Below, piece after piece: positions 21,684 to 39,513 of a stretch of 64,000 nt of DNA. The stretch is from NCBI RefSeq assembly GCF_029871245.1, contig NZ_SSON01000072.1, positions 62,001 to 126,000 of the forward strand. Direction: 5' to 3'. This DNA comes from Pseudomonas sp. BN102 (GTDB taxonomy: Bacteria > Pseudomonadota > Gammaproteobacteria > Pseudomonadales > Pseudomonadaceae). Made by a program: the position numbers and the translations under genes. Below the pieces are notes generated by a model, which was given only the letters and a program-made list of their open reading frames with translations, did not search any database and was not told where the DNA came from. Positions within the stretch are counted from its first letter, which is position 1. Every line of letters starts with the position of its first letter.

Positions 21684-22154
21684 TTAAATTTCGGCAGCCA
21701 GTTTGTTAACCAGCTCCGCGTGCGCGTTTTGATCGATAGTGGCACCCAGGATCTTCTCGGCACCGCCGACGGCCAGGCTACCCAGTTGGGCGCGCAGCGC
21801 GTCTTTGACGCTGTTCAGTTCCTGCTCGATCTCGGCCTGAGCCTGCGCCTTCAGGCGCTCGCCTTCGGCACGTGCCTGATCGCGAGCTTCGTCGACGATC
21901 TGGGTAGCGCGCTTTTTGGCTTGCTCAATGATTTCTGCCGCCTGGCCTTTGGCTTCGCGCAGTTGCTGACCCACTTTTTCGTGGGCCAGCTCCAGGTCAC
22001 GAGCTGCACGGCTGGCAGCGTCCAGGCCATCAGCGATCTTCTTCTGACGTTCACGCAGAGCAGTGATGACCGGAGGCCACACGAACTTCATGCAGAACAG
22101 TACGAAGATGAAGAAGGCAACGGACTGGCCGATCAGGGTTGCATTAATGTTCAC
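21684..22154 (-). CDS. atpF: ATP synthase Fo subunit b
   Basis: A 156-residue b subunit: one N-terminal membrane helix (about 5-27, [20 protein letters not shown]) then a long charged coiled coil rich in Ala, Glu, Arg and Lys that dimerises as the peripheral stalk. Lies 49 bp after atpE. Confidence 0.97.
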   Translation of the reverse strand: MNINATLIGQSVAFFIFVLFCMKFVWPPVITALRERQKKIADGLDAASRAARDLELAHEKVGQQLREAKGQAAEIIEQAKKRATQIVDEARDQARAEGERLKAQAQAEIEQELNSVKDALRAQLGSLAVGGAEKILGATIDQNAHAELVNKLAAEI

Positions 22155-22203
22155 GCCAACACCTCGCTCGTTCGTTGTCAGTCGAATCCTCGAAAATCGA
22201 GGA

Positions 22204-23951
<1,748 letters not shown>

Positions 23952-24098
23952 CGCAGCTGTTCCTCTGGCGTCGGCCTCTTGAATCAACGACTTGGCATAC
24001 TTTGTGCCGACAAAATTGCGCGCAGAGTATAGGGTGGCAACCCACCCCGTTCAACTGCCGGGTAGTGAAATCCGACCGTCGCTACAGCGCCTTTAGTG

Positions 24099-24971
24099 TC
24101 AGCGAATGTGGGCCAGGACGCCCTGTAGTTCGTCGAGGGAGTTGTAGCGGATCACCAGCTGACCTTTGCCTTTCTGGCCATGCTTGATCTGCACCGGAGC
24201 GCCCAGCCGCTCTGCCAGGCGCTGTTCGAGGCGGCTGATATCCGGGTCGGATTTGACCGGTTCGACAACTTTCTCCTTGCTGCTCAGCCAGTGTCGGACC
24301 AGTGCTTCGGTCTGGCGCACGGTGAGCCCCCGTGCGACAACATGTCGCGCCCCTTCCACCTGCCGCTCGAGGGGCAGGCCGAGCAGGGCACGGGCATGCC
24401 CCATCTCCAGATCGCCATGGGACAGCAGGGTCTTGATCTCTTCCGGCAGGCCGATCAGGCGCAGCAGGTTGGTGATGGTGACCCGCGACTTGCCAACGGC
24501 TTCAGCCACCTGTTGCTGGGTGAGCTGGAATTCCTGCTGCAGGCGCTGGAGGGCGATGGCCTCCTCGATGGGATTGAGGTCCTCGCGCTGGATGTTCTCG
24601 ATCAGCGCCATGGCAATGGCAGCTTCGTCGGGCACCTCGCGGACCATGGCCGGAATCTTTTCCAGCCCGGCCTGGTGGCTGGCACGCCAACGGCGTTCGC
24701 CGGCAATGATCTCGTAGCGGCCTCCGCCGATGGGACGCACCACGATGGGCTGCATCACGCCCTGGGCCTTGATCGACTGGGCCAGTTCCTCGAGGGCGGT
24801 GGGGTCCATGTCGCGGCGGGGCTGGTACTTGCCGCGCTGGATCAGGTCCAGGGGCAGGTGCTGGAGCTCGCGGGTGTCGACCTGGACGGCTTCTTCTTCA
24901 AGCGTGGCGACGGTACTGCCGGCCAGCAGGGCGTCCAAGCCACGGCCCAGACCTCGTTTCTTCGCGGCCAT
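24099..24971 (-). CDS. parB: chromosome-partitioning protein ParB
   Basis: A 290-residue CTP-dependent DNA clamp that loads at parS. The N-terminal KKRGLGRGLDALL is the ParA-interacting motif. The ParB/Srx domain follows (VRPIGGGRYEIIAGERRWRA with the CTP-site GERRxRA), then the helix-turn-helix (QQQVAEAVGKSRVTITNLLRL) and a C-terminal dimerisation domain. Ten bp behind parA. Two strong parS sites are in recF of this window. Confidence 0.96.
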   Translation of the reverse strand: MAAKKRGLGRGLDALLAGSTVATLEEEAVQVDTRELQHLPLDLIQRGKYQPRRDMDPTALEELAQSIKAQGVMQPIVVRPIGGGRYEIIAGERRWRASHQAGLEKIPAMVREVPDEAAIAMALIENIQREDLNPIEEAIALQRLQQEFQLTQQQVAEAVGKSRVTITNLLRLIGLPEEIKTLLSHGDLEMGHARALLGLPLERQVEGARHVVARGLTVRQTEALVRHWLSSKEKVVEPVKSDPDISRLEQRLAERLGAPVQIKHGQKGKGQLVIRYNSLDELQGVLAHIR

Positions 24972-24980
24972 GCGGATTCC

Positions 24981-25769
24981 TTATGCGGTAGCGGTTTTGG
25001 CGTTCGCGCGCTGGCGGCGGACCAGTTCGCCTGCCAGCGCCAGATAGGCGACGGCGCCACGGGATTGCTTGTCGTAGACCAGGGCAGGCATGCCATAGCT
25101 GGGGGCTTCGGCCAGGCGCACGTTACGCGGGATGACAGCGTCGTAGAGCTTGTCGCCGAAGTGCGTCTTGAGCTGGGCCGAGACTTCGTTGGTCAGGCTG
25201 ATGCGCGGGTCGTACATGGTGCGCAACAGGCCTTCGATCCTGAGGCTCGGATTCAGCAGCTGGCCGATGCGTTGGATGCTGTTGACCAGGTCCGACAGGC
25301 CTTCGAGTGCGTAGTACTCGCACTGCATGGGAATGATCACGCCGTCGGAAGCGACCAGGGCGTTGATCGTCAGCATCGACAGCGAAGGCGGGCAATCGAT
25401 GAGGATGTAGTCGTAGTTTTCGCGGATCGGCGCGAGGGCCTCGCGCAAGCGATGCTCCTTGCTCGGCATGTCCAGCAACGCCACCTCCGCCGCGGTGAGA
25501 TCGCGGTTGGCCGGCAGCAGCTGGTAGCCGCCATGCTCGGAGAATTGCATGGCGGTCGCCAGATCGCATTCGCCGGTTAGTACGTCGTAGACGGAGTGTT
25601 CCAGGGCGAGCTTGTCGACACCGCTGCCCATGGTGGCGTTGCCCTGGGGATCGAGATCGATCAGCAGCACGCGGCGCTTGGTGGCGACCAGCGAGGCCGC
25701 CAGGTTGACACAGGTGGTGGTCTTGCCGACCCCGCCCTTCTGATTGGCGATTGCGAATACCTTGGCCAT
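24981..25769 (-). CDS. parA: chromosome-partitioning ATPase ParA (Soj)
   Basis: A 262-residue deviant-Walker ATPase. NQKGGVGKTT (9-18) contains the signature Lys, and DLDPQGNATMG and DCPPSLSMLT are the other nucleotide motifs. It moves the ParB-parS complex during origin segregation. In the order mnmG-rsmG-parA-parB, 15 bp after rsmG. Confidence 0.96.
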   Translation of the reverse strand: MAKVFAIANQKGGVGKTTTCVNLAASLVATKRRVLLIDLDPQGNATMGSGVDKLALEHSVYDVLTGECDLATAMQFSEHGGYQLLPANRDLTAAEVALLDMPSKEHRLREALAPIRENYDYILIDCPPSLSMLTINALVASDGVIIPMQCEYYALEGLSDLVNSIQRIGQLLNPSLRIEGLLRTMYDPRISLTNEVSAQLKTHFGDKLYDAVIPRNVRLAEAPSYGMPALVYDKQSRGAVAYLALAGELVRRQRANAKTATA

Positions 25770-25784
25770 GGCTGCCCTTCCCCC

Positions 25785-26431
25785 TTATAGCGTGCGGCGC
25801 AGTATCAGCAGATGGCGCTGACCTTGGCAACCAGGAACCACCAGCTCATGCGCCGACTCGACGTGGAAGTCCGCGGGCAGTGCCTGCAGCTCGTCGTTCG
25901 GGTGCAGGCCCTTCATGGCCAGCCAGCGAGTCTCGCCGTCCCCCAGGTGGCGGGTCCAGTTGCTGAAATCCTCCAGCGAACTGAAGGCACGGGACACGAT
26001 GCCGCTGAATGGTTTTTCCGGGGCGAAGGCTTCGACCCGGCTGTGGACAACCTCGAGATTGGCAAGTTTCAGTTCCAGCTTCACCTGGGTGAGGAAACGG
26101 GTCTTCTTACCGTTGGAGTCGAGCAGAGTGAAGCGTCGCTCCGGGAACAGGATGGCCAGCGGAATGCCAGGCATGCCGCCGCCGCTTCCTACGTCAAGCC
26201 AGTCATCCCCAAGGGCGGCCACATGGGACACCACGCTAAGGCTGTCCAGCAGGTGGCGCGACACCATTTCGTCCGGGTCGCGCACCGCGGTCAGGTTGTA
26301 GGCCTTGTTCCATTTGATCAGCAGGGCCAGGTAGGCGAGCAGTTGCTGCTGCTTCTCCGGCGCCAGTTCGACAGCGAGCTGTTGCGCGCCACGGGACAGT
26401 TCATCGGCGTGGCGTTGGGTGACGAGGGACA

Positions 26432-26432
<1 letters not shown>
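25785..26432 (-). CDS. rsmG: 16S rRNA (guanine-N7)-methyltransferase RsmG
   Basis: A 215-residue SAM methyltransferase that makes m7G527 in 16S r[18 protein letters not shown] is the SAM site and [16 protein letters not shown] the conserved substrate region. Its ATG overlaps the mnmG stop by one base (TGATG at 26434-26430), indicating translational coupling. Confidence 0.96.
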
Positions 26433-28324
<1,892 letters not shown>

Positions 28325-28838
28325 CACGCACCTCGTGCCTGTCCAGGCATGGGAAATAGAGAAAGCCGCACAGTATAGGGGAAATTTCCTATTCGCATGA
28401 AGCCGTCTGGCCAAAAAGTAGCCAACCCTCAGGTCAGCCCTTTCCAAGGAAAGTTATCCAGAATGGGAAAGGACCTGTGGGTAAAGAAAATAAGAGAGAA
28501 GAATTTCTTAAAAAGCTTGTTCTTATGTTTATACATTGGGGAATGGAGTTTCTGTGGATAAGCGACCGTAGCCCAGTAATCACAGGGATTCCAGCGAATG
28601 ATAAACCTGTGGCGTTCCTGCCCGTAGCCGCTGTGTAAGCCGTCAGCAAGCTGTGCATGCAATGTGATGTTATGCACAGGGGATTTATCCCTTGGCTTTT
28701 CACCAGGGTTATGGACTGGGTTAAAGGCAACTTATCAACAGGGTTCAGGCGAGGCTATTTGTGAAGGACGGACAAGCAGAAACGGACCGCCTGGGAACCA
28801 GGCAGTCGCGTCCTTTGTGGATAAGTAAGGGGCGCGGC
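28325..28838. other. 514-bp intergenic region with DnaA boxes and an AT-rich stretch (oriC-like)
   Basis: Between mnmG and mnmE I see no gene. The region has exact DnaA boxes at 28553-28561 and 28816-28824, the box TTATGCACA at 28670-28678, and one-mismatch boxes at 28454-28462, 28476-28484 (complement) and 28732-28740. An AT-rich run (about 28482-28545) lies next to the first cluster. This is the layout of a bacterial origin and is at the mnmG side, where E. coli has oriC. The mnmG promoter must also be here. Confidence 0.55.
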
Positions 28839-30206
28839 TTATTTGCCGATGCAGAAACTGGAGAAAATGCGTCCGAGCAGGTCGTCGGAGCTGAAGGCGC
28901 CGGTGATTTCCCCCAGCGTTTGCTGTGCCTGGCGCAGGTCTTCCGCCAGCAGTTCGCCGGCACCCGCCAGGGTGAGCTGGGAGCGGCCGTGATCAAGGAA
29001 GGCACCTGCCTGGCGCAGGGCTTCCAGGTGACGACGACGGGCGCTGAAGCTGCTCTCGGCGGTCTGTTCAAAGCCCATGCAGGCCTTCAGGTGCTCGCGC
29101 AGGAGTTCCAGGCCGTCGCCAGAACGTGCGGAAAGGCTCAGGGTCGCGTGACCGTCATCGCTGATCTCCAGGCCTGTCGCCTCGCCGCTGAGGTCGGCCT
29201 TGTTGCGGATCAGGGTGACCTTGGCCGGGTCTGGCTTCTGGTCGAGGAACTCCGGCCAGAGGGCGAAGGGATCGGCCGCCTCGGGCGCCGTGGCGTCCAC
29301 CACCAGCAGCACGCGGTCGGCTTCGCTAATGGCCTTGAGGGCGCGTTCCACGCCAATCTTTTCCACATGGTCGTCGGTATTGCGCAAGCCGGCGGTATCC
29401 ACAACGTGCAGGGGCATCCCGTCGATGTGGATATGTTCGCGCAGCACGTCGCGGGTGGTGCCGGCGATTTCGGTCACGATGGCTGCCTCACGTCCGGCGA
29501 GGGCATTCAGCAGGCTGGACTTGCCCGCATTGGGGCGACCGGCGATTACCACCGTCATGCCGTCTCGCAGCAGCGCGCCCTGGCCCGCTTCGCGCATAAC
29601 TGTGGATAAGTTTTCGCGTACGCCGTCCAGCAACCCCAGTACATGGCCATCGGCGAGGAAGTCGATTTCCTCCTCCGGGAAGTCGATGGCGGCTTCCACA
29701 TAGATGCGCAGCTCGATCAGTTTCTCGGTCAGGGCATGCACGCGCCGGGAAAACTCGCCTTGCAGCGAGCGCAGGGCATTGCGCGCGGCCTGTTCGGAAC
29801 TGGCCTCGATCAGGTCGGCGATGGCTTCGGCCTGGGCCAGGTCGAGCTTGTCGTTGAGAAAGGCGCGCTCGCTGAACTCGCCCGGGCGCGCCTGGCGTGC
29901 GCCCAGTTCCATGCAGCGGCGCAGCAACAGGTCGAGGACCACGGGGCCGCCGTGGCCCTGCAGTTCGAACACGTCTTCGCCGGTGAAGGAGTTCGGGCCG
30001 GGGAAATACAGGGCTATGCCCTGGTCCAGGGTCTGTCCGGTGCCATCCAGAAAGGACCCGTAGTGGGCGAAGCGCGGCTTCGGTACCCGGCCGCTGATGG
30101 CCTCGGCTATCCGCGCGGAAAGTGGCCCGGATACGCGGACTATGCCCACCCCGCCACGGCCCTGGGCGGTGGCAACGGCGGCGATGGTTTCACGGACAGG
30201 ATTCAT
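28839..30206 (-). CDS. mnmE: tRNA modification GTPase MnmE (TrmE)
   Basis: A 455-residue dimeric GTPase. The N-terminal tetrahydrofolate-binding domain (1-118; [21 protein letters not shown]) is followed by a helical domain carrying the inserted Ras-like G domain ([27 protein letters not shown]), and the C terminus ends in FCIGK, the catalytic CxGK motif. ATG 30206 gives the usual length. The DnaA box at 29601-29609 is three codons, TTA TCC ACA, in the G-domain linker. Confidence 0.96.
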   Translation of the reverse strand: MNPVRETIAAVATAQGRGGVGIVRVSGPLSARIAEAISGRVPKPRFAHYGSFLDGTGQTLDQGIALYFPGPNSFTGEDVFELQGHGGPVVLDLLLRRCMELGARQARPGEFSERAFLNDKLDLAQAEAIADLIEASSEQAARNALRSLQGEFSRRVHALTEKLIELRIYVEAAIDFPEEEIDFLADGHVLGLLDGVRENLSTVMREAGQGALLRDGMTVVIAGRPNAGKSSLLNALAGREAAIVTEIAGTTRDVLREHIHIDGMPLHVVDTAGLRNTDDHVEKIGVERALKAISEADRVLLVVDATAPEAADPFALWPEFLDQKPDPAKVTLIRNKADLSGEATGLEISDDGHATLSLSARSGDGLELLREHLKACMGFEQTAESSFSARRRHLEALRQAGAFLDHGRSQLTLAGAGELLAEDLRQAQQTLGEITGAFSSDDLLGRIFSSFCIGK

Positions 30207-30241
30207 CTGTGGATACCTTGAGGTCTGCGGATTGCGGATAG

Positions 30242-30273
30242 CAAGACGCCCCACAGAGGGGGCGTCTTGTTCA
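30242..30273 (-). terminator. terminator of yidC
   Basis: GACGCCCC and GGGGGCGTC form a GC-rich stem around a short loop, with T-containing flanks on both strands (CTTGTT, CTTGC). It lies between yidC and mnmE. Confidence 0.7.
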
Positions 30274-30291
30274 ATCAGTATGGCGCTTCTG

Positions 30292-31968
30292 TCAGGCCGC
30301 GGCTTTCTTGGCGGCCGACTCGATCTGCCGGGTAATGTACCACTGCTGGGCGATCGACAGGACGTTGTTGACTACCCAGTACAGCACCAGGCCGGCCGGG
30401 AACCACAGGAAGAAGAAGGTGAAGATGATCGGCATCAGCTTCAGCACCTTGGCCTGCATGGGGTCCGGCGGAGTCGGGTTCAGCTGCTGCTGAATAAACA
30501 TGGTGGCGCCCATGATGATCGGCAGAATGAAGAACGGATCCTTGATCGACAGGTCGGTGATCCAGAACATCCAGGGTGCCTGGCGCATTTCCACGCTTTC
30601 AAGCAGTACCCAGTAGAGGGCGAGGAAGACCGGCATCTGCACCAGGATCGGCAGGCAGCCGCCCAGCGGATTGATCTTCTCCTTCTTGTACAGCTCCATC
30701 ATTGCCTGGGACATCTTCTGGCGATCGTCACCGAACTGTTCCTTCAGGGCCTGCAGCTTCGGCGACACGGCACGCATGCGTGCCATGGACTTGTAGCTGG
30801 CGGCGGACAGCGGGAAGAAGGCGCCTTTGATTAGGATGGTCAGGACGATGATCGACCAGCCCCAGTTGCCCAACAGGTTGTGGATATGTTGCAGCAGCCA
30901 GAAGATCGGCTGGGCGATGAACCAGAGGAAGCCGTAGTCGACGGTCAGTTCCAGGCCCGGGGACAACTGCTTCAGGTGTTCCTGGATCTTCGGACCGGCG
31001 TAAAGGGTTGCGGAGGTCTCGGCCTGGGCGCCGGCCGGCACGTTCAGCGCGGAGCCGACGAAACCGACGATGTAGTTGCCCTTGGAGTCCTTGCGGGTCT
31101 GGATGGCGTTGTTCTGATCCTTGTCGGCAACCCAGGCGGTCACGAAGTAGTGCTGCAGCCAGGCGACCCAGCCAGCCTGCACGGTTTCCTTGAAGGGCTG
31201 CTTGTCCATGTCGCCCATGGACACTTTCTTGTATGGCTCATCCGGGGTCCAGACCGCGGCGCCCAGGTAGGTGGACACGCCGGTGGCGGTGTTGGAGGAC
31301 GGGTCGGAGCTAGCATCACGCTTGAGCTGCGCGTACATGCTGCCGGTCCAGGGCTGGGCGCCCTGGTTGTCGATCTTGTACGACACTTTCAGATCGTACT
31401 TGCCGCGGGTCAGGGTGAAGCGCTTGGTGTAATTGACACCGGCTTCGCTGAAAGTCAGGTCGACCACCAGCTGGTCCTGGCCGTCGGCCAGCTTGAATTG
31501 ACGCTGGGTCGCGCTGTAGAGCGGGCGGCCGTTGGCGCGGGCGTCCGGGCCATTGGCGCCGACGAGACCGCTCTGGGCCTGGTACAGGCGTTCGCCGCCG
31601 TTGTCGAACAGCTGGAAGGGCACCTCCGGATGGTCCTGGCGACGCGGGTACTTCGGCAGGGTCAGCTGGACGATGTCCCCGCCGTTCGGGTCGATGGCCA
31701 GGTTGAGGACGTCGGTTTCAACGCGGATCAGGTCGCTGCTGGGCGCTACCTGTGCGGCTGCCGGCTCGGTGCGCTCTGCGCTTGCGGTCGGCACGTCGTC
31801 GCTGGACTTGGCGGTTGCGGTGTTGTCCGGCAGGGTCGCTTGTGCACTGCTGGCGCTGGTGCCTGCAGTCGGCAGGGCGGCTTGACCGTAGTCCTGGTTC
31901 CATTGGAGAACCATCAGGTAGGACACGATTGCCAGGGCGACGATCAGGATCGAGCGTTGAATATCCAT
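30292..31968 (-). CDS. yidC: membrane protein insertase YidC
   Basis: A 558-residue inner-membrane insertase. One N-terminal membrane helix ([18 protein letters not shown]) leads to a low-complexity Ala/Ser/Thr-rich linker, the large periplasmic beta domain (about 90-330), and five C-terminal helices ([30 protein letters not shown] starts the insertase core; [21 protein letters not shown]). The positively charged C terminus (ESAAKKAAA) is short. It is part of the rpmH-rnpA-yidD-yidC series. Confidence 0.96.
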   Translation of the reverse strand: MDIQRSILIVALAIVSYLMVLQWNQDYGQAALPTAGTSASSAQATLPDNTATAKSSDDVPTASAERTEPAAAQVAPSSDLIRVETDVLNLAIDPNGGDIVQLTLPKYPRRQDHPEVPFQLFDNGGERLYQAQSGLVGANGPDARANGRPLYSATQRQFKLADGQDQLVVDLTFSEAGVNYTKRFTLTRGKYDLKVSYKIDNQGAQPWTGSMYAQLKRDASSDPSSNTATGVSTYLGAAVWTPDEPYKKVSMGDMDKQPFKETVQAGWVAWLQHYFVTAWVADKDQNNAIQTRKDSKGNYIVGFVGSALNVPAGAQAETSATLYAGPKIQEHLKQLSPGLELTVDYGFLWFIAQPIFWLLQHIHNLLGNWGWSIIVLTILIKGAFFPLSAASYKSMARMRAVSPKLQALKEQFGDDRQKMSQAMMELYKKEKINPLGGCLPILVQMPVFLALYWVLLESVEMRQAPWMFWITDLSIKDPFFILPIIMGATMFIQQQLNPTPPDPMQAKVLKLMPIIFTFFFLWFPAGLVLYWVVNNVLSIAQQWYITRQIESAAKKAAA

Positions 31969-31970
31969 GA

Positions 31971-32216
31971 TTACTCGGCCATCGAAGGGGGTTGGGAAGT
32001 GTTGGCGGGTGGCACCGGGTCATAGCCGCCCGGATTCCACGGATGACAGCGGCCGAGCCGACGCAGGGTCAGCCAGCCACCACGCAGGACGCCATGCTGT
32101 TCGATGGCCTCCTGCGCGTAGCAGGAACAACTGGGATAGAAACGACAGTGACTGGCCATCAGCGGGCTGATGGCGTAGCGGTAGAACTGGATCGGAACGA
32201 GGGCCAGTTTACGCAT
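31971..32216 (-). CDS. yidD: membrane protein insertion efficiency factor YidD
   Basis: An 81-residue YidD protein. [30 protein letters not shown] holds the conserved cysteine cluster, and [23 protein letters not shown] the family C-terminal signature. It helps YidC-dependent insertion. It overlaps the end of rnpA by 8 bp and ends 2 bp before yidC. Confidence 0.95.
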   Translation of the reverse strand: MRKLALVPIQFYRYAISPLMASHCRFYPSCSCYAQEAIEQHGVLRGGWLTLRRLGRCHPWNPGGYDPVPPANTSQPPSMAE

Positions 32217-32607
32217 GGGGACTGTCGGACACCCCTGATCCGGTTTGTTCTGGGGCCCGGCTGCGCGCGAGGCGCTTCCAGAGTTTGCCGAACTGATGCC
32301 TCAGCTCGGGGTTCTCCAGGTCGCCAATGCCTTTACGCGCCACGATGACGATATCCCATCCGGCCAACGACTCGAGGTTGTGGCGGAAGGATTCGCGAAT
32401 CTGGCGTTTGAGGCGATTGCGCTCTACGGAGAGCTTGACGCTCTTTTTGCCGATCACCAGACCTAGGCGGGGATGATCGAGGCCGTTGTCGCGCGCGAGG
32501 AGCAGGACGTGCTTGCCGGGAACCTTCCCGGTTGGTGAGTCAAAGACTGCCTTGAATTGTCGAGGAACCAGCAGACGCTTTTCCCGACCGAAGCCCTGAC
32601 TCACCAC
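32209..32607 (-). CDS. rnpA: ribonuclease P protein component
   Basis: A 132-residue basic protein subunit of RNase P, which trims tRNA 5' leaders with the M1 [16 protein letters not shown] is the RNR signature helix, and [14 protein letters not shown] precedes it. The start is one of two adjacent GTG codons (32607 or 32604); both give a [13 protein letters not shown] terminus. It begins 14 bp after rpmH. A longer frame through the origin region to 33186 is not a gene. Confidence 0.94.
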   Translation of the reverse strand: MVSQGFGREKRLLVPRQFKAVFDSPTGKVPGKHVLLLARDNGLDHPRLGLVIGKKSVKLSVERNRLKRQIRESFRHNLESLAGWDIVIVARKGIGDLENPELRHQFGKLWKRLARSRAPEQTGSGVSDSPHA

Positions 32608-32621
32608 CCGTTCCGGATAAA

Positions 32622-32756
32622 TCAGACGGTCAGGCGCTTGCGGCCCTTGGCGCGACGACGCGACAGGACTGCGCGGCCGTTCTTGGTGGCCATGCGGGCA
32701 CGGAAGCCGTGGGTGCGAGCGCGCTTGAGGGTGCTGGGTTGGAAAGTGCGTTTCAT
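32622..32756 (-). CDS. rpmH: 50S ribosomal protein L34
   Basis: A 44-residue protein, read directly as [20 protein letters not shown] at the N terminus with the basic C terminus [13 protein letters not shown]. It is the usual gene next to oriC and dnaA, divergent from dnaA and followed by rnpA. Length and sequence match L34 throughout. Confidence 0.97.
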   Translation of the reverse strand: MKRTFQPSTLKRARTHGFRARMATKNGRAVLSRRRAKGRKRLTV

Positions 32757-33281
32757 GATGCTTTACCTGGTGGTCACTACGGGCCGGAAGTGGCCCCCGT
32801 TTAAAGAGACCGGCAATTCTAGAGAAACGGGGCGGGCAGGTCAATTTCCAACCAGTACCGTCGAGCAAAAGAAAATAAAAGGAAAGGAAATCTAGAAAAG
32901 CTTGGCTGTGTTTATTAATGCTGTGTGACTGGTCGGCCTGTGGAAAACCTTCTAAAGGCCACGTACAGCCTGGCTTTCCGGAGCCTAACAACCTTGTCGA
33001 CAACGGGTGACCTGGCTGTGGGGGAGCTGGGCAGAAGCTGGGGGCGGATTGGCACTTTACCCACAGGCGGAATATCCAGATGGTTTTCCCCAGGGAGGAA
33101 AGGGGGGTTATTGCATGGTTATCCACAAGATTCATGCCAACCACATCGCTCTCCGGAGCGGTGAATAACATCTTGATTTTATTCAACCATTGGCTCCTTT
33201 TCGTGTGGATAACTCTTTCGGCGGCGGCTACAATGACGGCTGTTTTTTGCGTCCGGCACCTTTCCGACTTGGGGGATATCC
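32757..33281. other. chromosomal replication origin region (oriC) between rpmH and dnaA
   Basis: In Pseudomonas oriC lies between rpmH and dnaA. This 525-bp gap has exact DnaA boxes at 33119-33127 (+) and 33204-33212 (-), the consensus variant TTTTCCACA (complement at 32939-32947), TTACCCACA ending near 33066, and an AT-rich stretch (about 32868-32930; GAAAATAAAAGGAAAGG, TGTTTATTAATG) suitable for unwinding. The dnaA and rpmH promoters must overlap it. The box at 33204 is about 70 bp from the dnaA start and could serve autoregulation. Confidence 0.85.
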
Positions 33282-34742
33282 GTGTCAGTGGAACTTTGGC
33301 AGCAGTGCGTGGAGCTCCTCCGCGATGAGCTGCCTGCCCAGCAATTCAACACCTGGATCCGCCCATTGCAGGTTGAAGCCGATGGAGACGAACTGCGCGT
33401 CTACGCGCCCAACAGGTTCGTGCTCGATTGGGTCAACGAGAAGTACATGGGCCGACTCCTCGAGTTGCTTGGCGAACGGGGCAATGGCCTGGCGCCAGCC
33501 CTCTCCTTATTAATAGGCAGCAAGCGCAGCCCGGCACCGCGAAAGGCACCTCCGCCCCCGCCGCCGGTCATGGCGCCGCCGCCCCCTGCTCCCGCACCCG
33601 TGCAGATGCGTATCGAGACCGTGGAAGAAAACCGCGACAATCTCGACCCGCTTGCATCGGTGGTGCCCGCGCCGGCAATCCGTACCGAGCGCTCGGTGCA
33701 GGTGGAAGGCGCGCTGAAGCACACCAGCTACCTGAACCGCACCTTCACCTTCGAGAACTTCGTCGAGGGCAAGTCGAACCAGCTGGCTCGAGCAGCCGCC
33801 TGGCAGGTGGCCGACAATCCGAAGCACGGATACAACCCGCTGTTCCTTTATGGCGGCGTCGGCCTCGGCAAGACCCACCTGATGCATGCTGTGGGTAACC
33901 ATCTGCTGAAGAAAAATCCGAATGCCAAGGTGGTTTACCTGCATTCCGAACGCTTCGTCGCAGACATGGTGAAAGCCCTTCAGCTGAATGCCATCAACGA
34001 GTTCAAGCGCTTCTACCGATCCGTGGACGCATTGCTGATCGACGATATTCAGTTCTTCGCGCGCAAGGAGCGTTCGCAGGAGGAGTTTTTCCACACCTTC
34101 AACGCCCTGCTCGAAGGTGGTCAGCAGGTGATCCTTACCAGCGACCGCTACCCGAAGGAGATCGAGGGTCTGGAAGAGCGCCTGAAATCCCGCTTCGGTT
34201 GGGGGCTCACGGTTGCAGTGGAACCGCCGGAGCTCGAAACCCGTGTCGCGATCCTGATGAAGAAAGCCGAGCAGGCCAAGGTCGATCTGCCTCACGATGC
34301 CGCGTTCTTCATCGCCCAGCGTATTCGTTCCAACGTTCGCGAACTGGAAGGTGCGTTGAAGCGGGTGATCGCCCATGCCCACTTCATGGGGCGGGACATC
34401 ACCATCGAACTGATCCGCGAGTCGCTCAAGGACCTCCTGGCCCTGCAGGACAAGCTGGTCAGCATCGACAATATCCAGCGCACGGTAGTCGAGTACTACA
34501 AGATCAAGATGTCCGACATGCTCTCCAAGCGCCGTTCGCGCTCGGTGGCGAGGCCTCGACAGGTCGCCATGGCGTTGTCCAAGGAACTGACCAATCACAG
34601 CCTGCCGGAAATCGGCGATGCCTTTGGCGGACGAGACCACACCACGGTGCTCCACGCCTGTCGTAAGATTGCGCAATTAAGGGAATCCGACGCGGACATT
34701 CGCGAGGATTACAAGAATCTGCTGCGTACACTCACCACCTGA
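33282..34742 (+). CDS. dnaA: chromosomal replication initiator protein DnaA
   Basis: A 486-residue initiator. Domain I (1-80; [20 protein letters not shown]) binds helicase, domain II (about 81-145) is a proline-rich linker with a run of about 10 prolines, domain III is the AAA+ module with Walker [10 protein letters not shown] (191-199) and Walker [10 protein letters not shown], and domain IV (about 375-486) has the DnaA signature [19 protein letters not shown] 33282 is the start. The abundant DnaA boxes in this window are its potential sites. Confidence 0.98.
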   Translation: MSVELWQQCVELLRDELPAQQFNTWIRPLQVEADGDELRVYAPNRFVLDWVNEKYMGRLLELLGERGNGLAPALSLLIGSKRSPAPRKAPPPPPPVMAPPPPAPAPVQMRIETVEENRDNLDPLASVVPAPAIRTERSVQVEGALKHTSYLNRTFTFENFVEGKSNQLARAAAWQVADNPKHGYNPLFLYGGVGLGKTHLMHAVGNHLLKKNPNAKVVYLHSERFVADMVKALQLNAINEFKRFYRSVDALLIDDIQFFARKERSQEEFFHTFNALLEGGQQVILTSDRYPKEIEGLEERLKSRFGWGLTVAVEPPELETRVAILMKKAEQAKVDLPHDAAFFIAQRIRSNVRELEGALKRVIAHAHFMGRDITIELIRESLKDLLALQDKLVSIDNIQRTVVEYYKIKMSDMLSKRRSRSVARPRQVAMALSKELTNHSLPEIGDAFGGRDHTTVLHACRKIAQLRESDADIREDYKNLLRTLTT

Positions 34743-34771
34743 TCGCAGCCCAAGAGGCAAGGGACTAGACC

Positions 34772-35875
34772 ATGCATTTCACAATTCAACGCGAAGCCCT
34801 GTTGAAACCCCTGCAACTGGTCGCCGGCGTAGTTGAGCGCCGCCAGACCTTGCCGGTCCTCTCCAACGTTCTGCTGGTAGTCGAAGGCCAGCAGTTGTCG
34901 TTGACCGGTACCGACCTCGAGGTCGAACTGGTCGGGCGCGTTGCCCTGGAAGAGCCGGCCGAGCCTGGTGAGATTACTGTACCGGCACGCAAGCTGATGG
35001 ATATCTGCAAGAGCCTGCCCAGCGATGCGTTGATCGACATCCGCGTCGACGAGCAGAAGCTGCTGATCAAGGCCGGCCGCAGCCGTTTCACCCTGTCCAC
35101 CCTGCCGGCGAACGACTTCCCCACGGTCGAGGAAGGCCCGGGTTCGCTGAACTTCAGCCTGGTGCAGAGCAAACTGCGCCGTCTGATCGAACGCACTAGC
35201 TTCGCCATGGCCCAGCAGGATGTGCGCTACTACCTCAACGGCATGCTGCTGGAGGTGAATGCCGGGATCCTGCGCGCCGTCGCCACCGATGGCCATCGCC
35301 TGGCGATGTGCGCCATGGATGCTGGCATCGAAGGTGTCGAGCGCCACCAGGTGATCGTGCCGCGCAAGGGCATTCTCGAATTGGCCCGCCTGCTTACCGA
35401 GCAGGACGGTGAAGTCCGCATCGTACTCGGCCAGCACCACATCCGTGCTACCACTGGCGAGTTCACCTTCACCTCGAAGCTGGTGGATGGCAAGTTCCCG
35501 GACTACGAGCGTGTCCTGCCCCGTGGCGGCGACAAATTGGTCGTGGGCGATCGCCAGGCACTTCGTGAAGCCTTTAGCCGGACCGCGATTCTGTCCAACG
35601 AGAAGTACCGCGGTATTCGCCTGACTCTGGCTTCCGGCCAGCTGAAGATCCAGGCCAACAACCCGGAGCAGGAAGAGGCGGAAGAGGAAGTGGCCGTGGA
35701 CTACAACGGCAGCAATCTGGAGATCGGCTTCAACGTGAGCTATCTGCTCGACGTGCTGGGGGTGATGTCCACCGAGCAGGTTCGCCTGATCCTGTCCGAT
35801 GCCAATAGCAGCGCGTTGGTGCAGGAAGCCGACAACGACGACTCTTCCTACGTCGTCATGCCGATGCGCCTGTAA
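34772..35875 (+). CDS. dnaN: DNA polymerase III subunit beta (sliding clamp)
   Basis: A 367-residue clamp with three repeats of the same fold (about 1-120, 130-245, 247-367). [32 protein letters not shown] is the conserved start, and the C terminus YVVMPMRL is the canonical end that closes the protein-binding pocket. Located 29 bp after dnaA and followed 7 bp later by recF. Confidence 0.98.
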   Translation: MHFTIQREALLKPLQLVAGVVERRQTLPVLSNVLLVVEGQQLSLTGTDLEVELVGRVALEEPAEPGEITVPARKLMDICKSLPSDALIDIRVDEQKLLIKAGRSRFTLSTLPANDFPTVEEGPGSLNFSLVQSKLRRLIERTSFAMAQQDVRYYLNGMLLEVNAGILRAVATDGHRLAMCAMDAGIEGVERHQVIVPRKGILELARLLTEQDGEVRIVLGQHHIRATTGEFTFTSKLVDGKFPDYERVLPRGGDKLVVGDRQALREAFSRTAILSNEKYRGIRLTLASGQLKIQANNPEQEEAEEEVAVDYNGSNLEIGFNVSYLLDVLGVMSTEQVRLILSDANSSALVQEADNDDSSYVVMPMRL

Positions 35876-35882
35876 CCACTCG

Positions 35883-39406
<3,524 letters not shown>

Positions 39407-39473
39407 GTGGAGCGGGAAATAGTTAATGTCCACTGCGGACAAAGTTAACTTCCTTCCCTTTCCTTGATACAAG

Positions 39474-39506
39474 CCCCGGTAGATCGAGAGGTCTACCGGG
39501 GTTTTT
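39474..39506 (+). terminator. terminator of gyrB
   Basis: CCCCGGTAGA and TCTACCGGGG form a perfect 10-bp stem with an 8-nt loop followed by TTTTT, 68 bp after the gyrB stop. A further imperfect inverted repeat, AGTTAA...TTAACT with inner TGTCC/GGACA, lies at 39421-39450. Confidence 0.92.
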
Positions 39507-39513
39507 CATTCTG

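Noticed and set aside
30205-30215. TGTGGATAC and other one-mismatch DnaA boxes in genes
   Set aside because: Only exact TTATCCACA was used for the enrichment claim; single-mismatch copies were mentioned only where they cluster in origin-like gaps.
32608-33186. N-terminal extension of rnpA through rpmH and oriC
   Set aside because: It overlaps rpmH and the origin; the GTG start at 32607 gives the normal RnpA length.
33538-33604. Proline-codon repeat in dnaA
   Set aside because: It is the low-complexity domain II linker, which varies in length among DnaA proteins; not a DNA repeat element.
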